Assembly (NCBI RefSeq): GCF_001428245.1
Contig: NZ_LMRV01000045.1
Coordinates: 1 to 64,000, forward strand
DNA: 64,000 nt
Source of the DNA: Paenibacillus sp. Soil522
GTDB lineage: Bacteria; Bacillota; Bacilli; Paenibacillales; Paenibacillaceae
Direction of reading: 5' to 3'
The notes under the pieces were generated by a model. The model ran no database searches, had not been told where the DNA came from, and saw only the letters and a list, made by a program, of their open reading frames with translations. Shown in pieces: positions 1 to 7,800 of this stretch (the stretch's first letter is position 1; each line of letters begins with the position of its first letter). The position numbers were made by a program, and so were the translations under genes.

Positions 1-98
1 ATACAACGAATTACGGAATATTTCGTGAACCGCCGTATACCGAACGGTATGTACGGTGGTGTGAGAGGTCGGGGGCTAGCCGCCCCCTCCTACTCGAT
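1..98 (+). mobile_element. 3' end of a group II intron (domains V and VI)
   Basis: Positions about 28-61 fold as domain V: 29-37 pair with 52-60, 38-41 pair with 46-49 around a GAAC loop, and a two-base bulge (50-51) lies on the 3' side. Positions 63-95 fold as domain VI: GAG 63-65 pairs with CTC 93-95, GGGGG 71-75 pairs with CCCCC 83-87, and A92 is left unpaired as the expected branch point, 6-7 bases before the likely 3' splice site (intron ending about ..GAT at 98). This order of elements is typical of bacterial group II introns. The reverse-transcriptase/maturase gene and the 5' end would lie upstream of the window, so whether the intron is intact cannot be judged. Confidence 0.85.
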
Positions 99-171
99 TC
101 ATACGCACATTAAATAGCTTAGTAAAACTAACAATTTTATCGTTTTTATTAGTTAGAATAGGAGGTTAGCG

Positions 172-192
172 ATGCTTCGAAAGCTTGTTTGA
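172..192 (+). other. Possible six-codon mini-ORF with strong ribosome site
   Basis: ATG at 172 reads M-L-R-K-L-V then TGA. It is preceded at 161-165 by a textbook GGAGG with 6 nt spacing. It lies between the intron end and the first full gene. It could be a leader peptide, or the remains of the start of a gene. The rest of 99-285 is AT-rich and shows no other gene. Confidence 0.25.
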
Positions 193-285
193 TATCTTTA
201 TAAATCAATCACTTTTCAAGCGAAACAAATACCTATCTTTTATCGTCTAAATATGAAAAGCTAAAGATTAGGAGTGATTAATAAC

Positions 286-2370
286 ATGCGACACAGCATT
301 AGAAAAACATCCATATTCATATCCTTACTTATGGTTCTAGTCGTAATGCTGAGTGCAGTTCCTTCCAGCTTTGCAGCTGCAACAGCAGAAGCGGCGGTGA
401 ACAAGAAGGTGTACATAACAAAGGCATCTTATGTACAGCTTATCGATGCCAATTTGATTCCAAGCTCGAGTGGAGCTACGGCTAGCTTTACATTTACTTT
501 TTACAATGGGGATAGCAAAGATCTTATACTTAACGATTATTGGGCACGCTTGAGATCGGTTGGCGGTACGAAATACACATTAACGCTGCTCGATCAAACA
601 AAAAAGAAGATAGCGCCAAAATCGTCTGCAACATTAACGTTCTACAGTCAAGTCGGATCAAAAGCAAGTTTGGATCAGTTAGTAATCAACATTATTAAAT
701 TTGATTTTTCGGTTTCCGGCTATGAACGCACGGTAGCAAAGTATACCTTTCCTAAAGGATACTCGAATTTTGTGAAGGCTGGCGGTTTCAAAACCATTTT
801 GGTCAACAATTCCAATGTCAATGTAAGAATTGACCAAATTAACGTAAGGAAAAAGGATAAGAACTATGAATTTAATCTAAGTTATGTGGTACGTAATACA
901 AGCAGGTTTGGTGTTACCCTCCCTCAGTATAATTATTATGTGCAAACTTCGGCAGGGTTGTATAAGCTGTCATTGAAAAACAAGACAGACGAAACTCTCC
1001 TTCTAGAGCCAACGGTGCTAAATGCGGTACGGTTAACTGGCAGCATCCCATCGACGCTGGCGATTACAGGCTGGAAGCTCATTATTACTGATAATGCAGG
1101 CGCTGAGGCAAACAAAGTAGAGTTACCAGTCGTTACTTTAGATATTCCTTTCAAATTGACAACAACTCCAGCTGGTTCGTCGGTTACCACTTTCACAAAC
1201 GAAAGCGGTACTTATGAGGTTACGCTCAAATCTGTGCAGAGATTGCCATGGACGACGAAGGACCGCGTTATCGCAGAGATGGTCATTCGCAACAAAGAAT
1301 CGGTTTTTGTTCCATTACCGGATTTGACCGGGCAATTTGTCATTGATGAGAACATTAAGCTAGATTCCAAAATAGTTGCAGGCACTGAGGTTATCGGGTT
1401 AGCGCCAGGCGGCTCAGCGACCGTACATTTTATTGGAGAAATTCCTTTCTCGTATTCTTGGAGGAAATTCAGTCTTCAATTAAGCGAGAAGACAGGAGAA
1501 CAAACAAATTTGCTTGCTGATCTTACAAAATCTTCGATTGCAGCTGTTCCAACCGTAAAAGCAGGTTCTGTATATACACAATCTGTTGCCGGATCTCAGC
1601 TTACTGCTCAAGTAACCGATGTAAGAACCTATAAAGGCGAAGATAGTGATATATATGCCGTCTATGTCGAAGTGACGAATAAACAAAATCGAAGCAATTT
1701 CCTTCCGGCATGGGCAGGCTATTTTAAAACAGCAGACGGTAATTATTATGAAGTTAAGATGGTTAAGGCTAACAATGTGATCAAGCCTTCCAATAAAGAG
1801 CAAATTATTTTGTATGCAGATTTACCGGTTAATGCAAATAAAGAAGGTATACAGCTTCTGATCGGTGAGGCTTACGATGATAGTGGCGTGATTATGGGAA
1901 CAGGCACAGCTAAAGGATATATTCGACCAATTCAACTTGAGCTTCCTGCTGAGAAAACAGATATTTCAAGCTTTAAACAAATGAAGGCAGGACCATATAC
2001 AGTAGATATGACATATTTCAATGCATTTATGGATGGTTACTTGCTCGATATTGACATGGGAGCAACCTTGGTGAAAGACCGCATGTATGATGGCTTTACT
2101 CAAAACAAGTTGACAATGGTGCTGGAAAAAGAACGTACAAATGAAGTCATTTTAACACATACCATAGATTTGGAAGGCAAGTCGGATGGAGGAACGACCT
2201 GGAAGGTTGGAGAAAACTACTCCGAATTGACTAAAGATATGACGACAACGCCGGTATGGGATGACTATACGCTTAATATCTATGAAACGTTCGAAGGGCA
2301 TAAGATAAAGCTAGCCTCGGTAGATATCAGCTGGTCCACCTATATCAACTGGCTCGACGGAACGCACTAA
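286..2370 (+). CDS. Exported protein of unknown family with repeated beta-rich domains
   Basis: 694 aa from ATG 286 (AGGAG at about 269-273). A GTG at 274 is in frame but touches the ribosome site, so I prefer 286. The N-terminus is a clear signal peptide: basic start, hydrophobic core at about residues 9-24, then Ala-rich cleavage region. The mature part has about four segments of 130-170 residues rich in Thr, Val and Lys, with recurring patterns (statements of the type 'valued-V-N-(K/T)' followed by 'P..P.WAG/DLTG.F'). They resemble the Ig-like or DUF4352-type folds common in secreted Paenibacillus proteins. No catalytic motif or anchor is visible. The function is unknown; an extracellular or wall-associated role is inferred only from the signal peptide. 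The next gene begins about 80 nt downstream in the same direction, so the two may be cotranscribed. Confidence 0.8.
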   Translation: MRHSIRKTSIFISLLMVLVVMLSAVPSSFAAATAEAAVNKKVYITKASYVQLIDANLIPSSSGATASFTFTFYNGDSKDLILNDYWARLRSVGGTKYTLTLLDQTKKKIAPKSSATLTFYSQVGSKASLDQLVINIIKFDFSVSGYERTVAKYTFPKGYSNFVKAGGFKTILVNNSNVNVRIDQINVRKKDKNYEFNLSYVVRNTSRFGVTLPQYNYYVQTSAGLYKLSLKNKTDETLLLEPTVLNAVRLTGSIPSTLAITGWKLIITDNAGAEANKVELPVVTLDIPFKLTTTPAGSSVTTFTNESGTYEVTLKSVQRLPWTTKDRVIAEMVIRNKESVFVPLPDLTGQFVIDENIKLDSKIVAGTEVIGLAPGGSATVHFIGEIPFSYSWRKFSLQLSEKTGEQTNLLADLTKSSIAAVPTVKAGSVYTQSVAGSQLTAQVTDVRTYKGEDSDIYAVYVEVTNKQNRSNFLPAWAGYFKTADGNYYEVKMVKANNVIKPSNKEQIILYADLPVNANKEGIQLLIGEAYDDSGVIMGTGTAKGYIRPIQLELPAEKTDISSFKQMKAGPYTVDMTYFNAFMDGYLLDIDMGATLVKDRMYDGFTQNKLTMVLEKERTNEVILTHTIDLEGKSDGGTTWKVGENYSELTKDMTTTPVWDDYTLNIYETFEGHKIKLASVDISWSTYINWLDGTH

Positions 2371-2450
2371 ATTGTAAAGAAAAAACTGGTTTCTCCTACT
2401 CAAATCTAGTATCTTTATAGGAGATGCTAGAGTTGAAGGGAGAATACCAA

Positions 2451-2939
2451 GTGAAGAAATATGCAATTCGCGGTATAGTTTCCGCTTTGATGATTGCAGC
2501 AGGCGTGTGGGTCGGCGTTAACTTTGCTTCACCGCTTGAAGCAGAAACAAATGCGCTGACTCCGGGCTCTGTAGATGATCCAGTAGTTACAAAAAGCTAT
2601 GTGGATGAGCAGGTGGCTAAACTGGGCGGCGGCACACCAGGCGGTGAGACCGGTGCTGGTTCAGACACTGCATTAGAAGTTGTAACGGTACCGGCAGGCA
2701 AGACGCTTATGGCTGGCCAAGGCACGGAGGTCATTGTGCGTGTTGGCAAAGCGGTTGCTTACAGCTCAGATGCCAGCGGCATTGCCGATCTCACGGGCGG
2801 TACGGATTTGACGAAGGGCAAGGCAGTGCCTACGAATCATCTGCTGCTGTTTCCACGTGAAGGCCGCGGTATTTTACCCGATCCGAACCAGAAGAATGGG
2901 CTGACTGTATTGGTGAAAGGCAGCTACACATTACAATAA
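2451..2939 (+). CDS. Small exported protein of unknown function
   Basis: 162 aa from GTG 2451, which has GGGAG about 8 nt upstream. The in-frame ATG at 2424 is immediately preceded by GGAG and is less likely. The start is a signal peptide or signal anchor (VKKYAIRG, then a hydrophobic stretch to about residue 28). It is followed by the acidic segment SVDDPVVTKSYVDEQ, a Gly-rich linker and a C-terminal part with regularly spaced Val/Gly residues and the motif LLLFPREGRGI. I recognise it as a conserved hypothetical type in spore formers but can assign no function. It lies directly downstream of another exported protein and upstream of a spore protein gene. Confidence 0.75.
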   Translation: MKKYAIRGIVSALMIAAGVWVGVNFASPLEAETNALTPGSVDDPVVTKSYVDEQVAKLGGGTPGGETGAGSDTALEVVTVPAGKTLMAGQGTEVIVRVGKAVAYSSDASGIADLTGGTDLTKGKAVPTNHLLLFPREGRGILPDPNQKNGLTVLVKGSYTLQ

Positions 2940-3052
2940 TATGGCTTAATGCTCTACATTTTACCCGAACTGACAATAGGTTATACGCTTCAAAAATGAT
3001 GGAAAGATGCACAATACAATTGTGTTCCCACATTCTTTGGAGGTGTCATTTT

Positions 3053-3331
3053 ATGAGTCGTTCGAATAAAGTGGTAGTACCCACATGTAAAGAAACATTA
3101 AATCAATGGAAGTATGAAATTGCGGCAGAATTCGGATTAACGTCAGGAGCCTACGCGGGCGCGGGCGCAGATACGGAATTCGCTGGAGAGCTAGGGGCGT
3201 CTTCTGGAGCCGGAGGCGGAAATAGCGTACAGTGGTCGGCAATTTCGACACGTCAAGCTGGTTCAGTAGGCGGAGAGATCACCAGAAGGCTGATCGCTCA
3301 GGCAGAATCGGTGCTCGGTAGCTACAAATAA
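3053..3331 (+). CDS. Alpha/beta-type small acid-soluble spore protein
   Basis: 92 aa from ATG 3053, with TTGGAGGTG at about 3037-3045. The N-terminal part VVPTCKETLNQWKYEIAAEFG and the C-terminal part SRQAGSVGGEITRRL-type motif (here TRQAGSVGGEITRR) are the two conserved blocks of alpha/beta SASPs, which coat spore DNA and protect it from UV and hydrolysis. The protein contains the E-I/E-F region recognised by the germination protease. It has an unusual Gly/Ala/Ser-rich insert of about 25 residues between the two blocks. A forespore-specific (SigG) promoter is expected for this family, but I could not point to a convincing one. Identification of the family is secure; which paralogue it is cannot be said. 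Confidence 0.95.
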   Translation: MSRSNKVVVPTCKETLNQWKYEIAAEFGLTSGAYAGAGADTEFAGELGASSGAGGGNSVQWSAISTRQAGSVGGEITRRLIAQAESVLGSYK

Positions 3332-3353
3332 TTGCCGGGTAGTCCGGCGTCCA

Positions 3354-3382
3354 TTGACACAATGCGACATTTTCGGTATCAT
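3354..3382 (+). promoter_or_regulatory. SigA-type promoter upstream of metK hairpin
   Basis: TTGACA (3354-3359), 17 nt spacer, TATCAT (3377-3382). Transcription would start near 3389 and run almost at once into the hairpin at 3407-3438, so it would yield either a very short RNA or an attenuated metK transcript. Confidence 0.6.
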
Positions 3383-3406
3383 ACTGTTTTAGAAGAGTTG
3401 TCAAAC

Positions 3407-3438
3407 AACCTTTTCCTTCGGGAAAAGGTTCATTTTTT
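3407..3438 (+). terminator. Rho-independent terminator with UUCG tetraloop
   Basis: AACCTTTTCC (3407-3416), TTCG loop, GGAAAAGGTT (3421-3430), then C-A-TTTTTT. It could end the SASP transcript or act as an attenuator in the metK leader. Confidence 0.85.
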
Positions 3439-3464
3439 GTGTAGAATGTTTGCACTTATATCAT
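3437..3464 (+). promoter_or_regulatory. Possible second metK promoter
   Basis: TTGTGT (3437-3442), 16 nt spacer, TATCAT (3459-3464). If used, it would start metK transcription downstream of the hairpin, about 20 nt before the ATG. The -35 box is weak. Confidence 0.35.
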
Positions 3465-3490
3465 AATAAGGTTATAGGAGGTTGATACGG

Positions 3491-4705
3491 ATGTCGGTTA
3501 AAGGACGCCACTTGTTCACATCAGAATCAGTAACTGAAGGCCATCCGGATAAGATCTGTGATCAAATATCCGATGCTGTCTTAGATGCATTTCTAGAAGC
3601 AGATCCAAACGCACGTGTCGCTTGTGAGGTTTCTGTTGCAACAGGCCTTGTGTTAGTAATTGGTGAAATTAGCAGCCGCGCGGATTATATTGATATTTCA
3701 TCAATCGCACGCCGCACAATTAAGGAAATTGGCTACACACGTGCCAAGTACGGCTTTGACTCCAGCACATGTGCAGTATTGACGTCGCTCAATGAGCAGT
3801 CGGCTGATATTGCGCAAGGCGTTAACGCTGCGCTTGAGACTCGTGATGGCAAAGACATGAAGCAAGAGAACGAAGATATCGGCGCAGGCGACCAAGGACT
3901 TATGTTTGGTTTTGCAACAAACGAAACGCCTGAGCTTATGCCGCTTCCGATCGCATTGTCGCACCGCATCGCTCGTCGTTTGTCTGAAGTTCGGAAAAAC
4001 GAGACGCTTGCTTATCTTCGTCCAGATGGTAAAACACAAGTTACCATTGAATACGTGGACGGCAAACCGGTACGTGTAGACACGATTGTCGTTTCCACGC
4101 AGCATGCCGAAGAAATCACGCTTGAGCAAATCCAACAGGATATTCTTGAGCATGTTATCAAGCCGGTCGTTCCAGTGGAATGGCTGGATGCGGATACTAA
4201 ATATTTCATTAACCCTACAGGCCGTTTCGTTATCGGCGGACCTCAAGGCGATGCAGGCTTGACTGGCCGCAAAATTATCGTTGATACGTATGGCGGCTAC
4301 GCTCGTCATGGCGGCGGCGCATTCTCCGGCAAGGATCCTACAAAAGTTGACCGTTCGGCAGCTTATGCCGCTCGTTATGTAGCGAAGAATATCGTAGCTG
4401 CAGGACTGGCAGACAAATGCGAAATCCAATTGGCTTACGCAATCGGTGTTGCCCAGCCGGTATCGATCAACGTAGACACTTACGGCACAGGCAATATTGG
4501 CGAAGATAAGCTCGTTGAGCTGATCACAAGCAACTTTGACCTTCGCCCGGCTGGCATTATTAAAATGCTTGATCTGCGTCGTCCAATTTACAAACAAACG
4601 GCTGCATACGGTCACTTCGGCCGTACGGATGTTGATCTTCCTTGGGAACGCGTCGACAAAGCAGAAAAGCTTAAAGCAGACGCTGGCGTAAAAAGCGGAG
4701 TATAA
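3491..4705 (+). CDS. metK: S-adenosylmethionine synthetase
   Basis: 404 aa from ATG 3491, with ATAGGAGG at 3475-3482. It makes S-adenosylmethionine from methionine and ATP, with release of phosphate and pyrophosphate. It is a cytoplasmic tetramer using Mg and K ions. The three MetK domains are complete: N-terminal [18 protein letters not shown] with the catalytic His and Asp, the central signature [10 protein letters not shown] (residues about 135-144), and the P-loop-like [19 protein letters not shown] near residue 275. Length matches the family. It is a single-gene unit, with promoter signals and a hairpin in front and a strong terminator behind. In many Firmicutes metK is under an S-box riboswitch; none is recognisable here. 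Confidence 0.98.
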   Translation: MSVKGRHLFTSESVTEGHPDKICDQISDAVLDAFLEADPNARVACEVSVATGLVLVIGEISSRADYIDISSIARRTIKEIGYTRAKYGFDSSTCAVLTSLNEQSADIAQGVNAALETRDGKDMKQENEDIGAGDQGLMFGFATNETPELMPLPIALSHRIARRLSEVRKNETLAYLRPDGKTQVTIEYVDGKPVRVDTIVVSTQHAEEITLEQIQQDILEHVIKPVVPVEWLDADTKYFINPTGRFVIGGPQGDAGLTGRKIIVDTYGGYARHGGGAFSGKDPTKVDRSAAYAARYVAKNIVAAGLADKCEIQLAYAIGVAQPVSINVDTYGTGNIGEDKLVELITSNFDLRPAGIIKMLDLRRPIYKQTAAYGHFGRTDVDLPWERVDKAEKLKADAGVKSGV

Positions 4706-4742
4706 GCTTACATTTATTTTATAAGATGCCTTTACAGGCTTG

Positions 4743-4789
4743 AAAAGCTGTTTACAAAGTAGATTATCTACTTCGTAGACAGCTTTTTT
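4743..4789 (+). terminator. Terminator after metK
   Basis: An outer stem AAAAGCTGT/ACAGCTTTT encloses a perfect inner hairpin AAGTAGA-TTA-TCTACTT (4757-4773), followed by a T run to 4789. Confidence 0.85.
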
Positions 4790-4887
4790 ATTTGCGGTCC
4801 GACTCAAAAAAGTGGAATAACCTAAATTTTTCATGTCAACTAACCGACAAATAAGGTACGAGTGTATTATTTGAGGAGTGAATTGAA

Positions 4888-7800
4888 ATGAATCGTACCA
4901 GCAAGCTGTCTTCGTTTATCGCCATTATGCTGCTGCTGCAACTAAGCTTGACAGGCTGGTCGTCAGATCCGCAGCCTGCGGCAGCCGCATCGGCAGGACC
5001 GGTCATATTAAGCCTCAGTCCGGCTGACGATCTTAATAATGTATCCATAACGGCTGATTTGAAAATAACCTTTGATGAAAATGTAAGTAAAGGCTCTGCT
5101 TCAACATCTATTTCCATTTATGATTATGCAACGAGCAATTTGGTGGAAAGCATTCATTTATCGTCAAATCGTTTATCCATTGATTCATCGCAGCGTATTG
5201 TGACCATAGATCCAATGACTAATTTCGCACTAAATACGAATTATTACATATTGGTTGATGCCGGAGCGTTTGTTAACAATTCGAATGGTGTCGGTTATGC
5301 CGGAATCAACAGCGCAAGCAGCTGGAATTTCCGGACGGTGGCAGCGGTGGACGTGACAAGACCGACGCCTACCGGGCTTGTTCCTGCTGCTTTGCCTGTT
5401 GCGGTGACCACTCCGGTTATCATTACTTTTGACGAGCCGGTATATGCAGCAAGCGGAAACATTCAGTTGAATTCCGTAGAGGATAACAGAACGATAGCGG
5501 TTACATCGAATGCGGTTAGAGGCAGCGGGACGAACCAAATCGTTATTCAGCCTCCGGCAGCCTTACAGCCAAACACAACATATTCTGTTACAGTCCCGAG
5601 TACAGCCTTTCAGGATGCTTCAGGGAATTTTTATAATGGTACGACATGGAGCTTTACAACCGCAGCTGCGCCAGTGAACGCAGCTGCTCCTTTCGTGCCG
5701 GCAGACAATGCGACTTCCGTGCCGATTAACGCAGCACTTATGATCGAATTTGATAAAAGCGTTCAAGCACATGCTGGTAAATATATTGAAATACGGAGAA
5801 TTAGCAACAATACAACCTTTGAGCGATTCAATGCGAATTCATCGAGGGTTGTTATTAATAATAATCAGGTACGGATTACGCCGAGCTCGAATCTGGAGGC
5901 GAATACGGCTTATTATGTATTGATTGATGCTGGCGCTTTTACCCAGCCTGAACCAAACGGGGATCAGTGGTATCACGGGATTGCAGGCGCATCGGTATGG
6001 AATTTTAGTACGGATCCAGGCAATGAAACGACACCGCCTGCCGCAACAGCCTTTTCCCCGGCAGCCGGCGGAACGAGTAGCAACTTGAACGCTCTGCTGC
6101 AAATCACCTTTAATGAACCTGTCTTTCCGAGCAGCGGAGCGATTGAAATTAGGGAGTCGGCAACAGGGGCGTTATTCCGAACGATTCCAATTACTTCAGA
6201 GCGAGTAACGGGCGGCGGAACGTATCAAATTACGATAGATCCAAATAAGGCGGTTAATAGCGAGGCAGTGAAAGCTTTCGTAAATAATACGAAATATTAT
6301 ATAACAATCGGCAATCGTGCCATTCGCGATGCGGCAGGCAATTATTATGCCGGAATTTCATCTCAGGCAGCCTGGTCTTTTACAGTCGCACAGGATACAG
6401 CAAGACCAACGCTAATGTTATTGAATCCGCTTGATAACGCCGTTTCGGTGGGGCTAAGCCAAGCCTTTACCGCAACATTCAGCGAAGCGATCAAGAAAGG
6501 CGCTGCCGGTTCGGTAACGTTCAATCCTGTCGGCAATAACGCGCTTCAGCCTATTCCGGCTAATTTTAATGTAGACGGCAACAATAATAATGTATTAATC
6601 ATTACGCCAACAGAAGCACTCCAGACCAACACCGCTTATTATGTGACGATTGATGCCAGCTCGGTAACCGATCTGGCCGGAAACAATTTTGCGGGGATAC
6701 TGAATGAATACCAATGGACATTCCGAACGTTTGGCTCAGATATAACGGCACCCGTCGTAAGCAAGCTGGAGTGGAGCGGAAGGGCGATTACGCTGTCCTA
6801 CAATGAAGAGTTAAATGTAAATACTGTCCCGTCTATGGGAAGCTTTTACGTGACCGTTAATGGGGCGCCGCGTTCGGTGACCGGCGTTCAAATTAGAGGA
6901 GAATCGGTCATTCTAACCCTTTCAAGCCCAATCGTTGCTGGACAGCAGGTGAAGCTGTCCTACTCGAAGGCGGCAGTTGGACTTATTCAAGATGCTGCAG
7001 GAAATGAAGCAGTAAGCATTGCCAGACAGGATGTATCAGGCGTAAAGGATGTAACGCCGCCGGCAATAGTGGGCGGCAACGCTTCAGGCAGCGCGATTAC
7101 CCTGGCATTCAACAAGGATTTAATGGCAGTAAACAGCTATGCCTATCTGCAATTTTCGGTTAAGGTTGGCGGAGTCACCTACAGCACCACCTCAATCTCA
7201 AGCACAGGCGGCAACATTTTGCTGACGATCAATGGTCAGGTACAAAATTATCAGAACGTTTATGTGTCTTATTCACCTGGCTCATATCCTGTTCGCGATA
7301 CAGCAGGCAATTACTTGGCTGCATTCAGTAACTACAGCCTAAGCAGCGAGCCTGATCCAGGTACGCCCGCCCTTCAGTCCGTAAGCGTTAATAATGGAAC
7401 CATTACGTTAAAATATAACAAAAGCATAAATTCACAAAGCGTCCCTTCTGTTGGACAGTTCAGCGTATCGGTAAATAACATCGCTCGTTCCGTTCTTCAA
7501 GTTCGCGTTTCCGGTGATTCCGTCTTATTGACGCTGGCATCAGCCGTAACGACCGGACAAGCCGTGTCCGTATCCTATTTGGCTTCCATGTCGTTAATAA
7601 CGGATCTTGCAGGGAATGCTGCGCCGTCCTTTAATGATGTAACGTCTACCGGTGGTGGCAGCGCTTCGCAAAACGGCTCCATATATGGGGTTATTGCGAA
7701 GGGATCTTCGTTAACGCTGACTTTTGCCGAGACGCTAAATAGCGGCTATGTGCCTTCTTCCGCGCAGTTCCTCGTTAATGCGAACGATTCTGCAAGATCG

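Noticed and set aside
3383-3490. S-box (SAM-I) riboswitch before metK
   Set aside because: The leader is too short and lacks the conserved S-box core; only a simple hairpin is present.
3701-4834. Long minus-strand frame of 377 codons antisense to metK
   Set aside because: It is a shadow of metK codon bias, with no ribosome site and no family motifs; metK itself is unambiguous.
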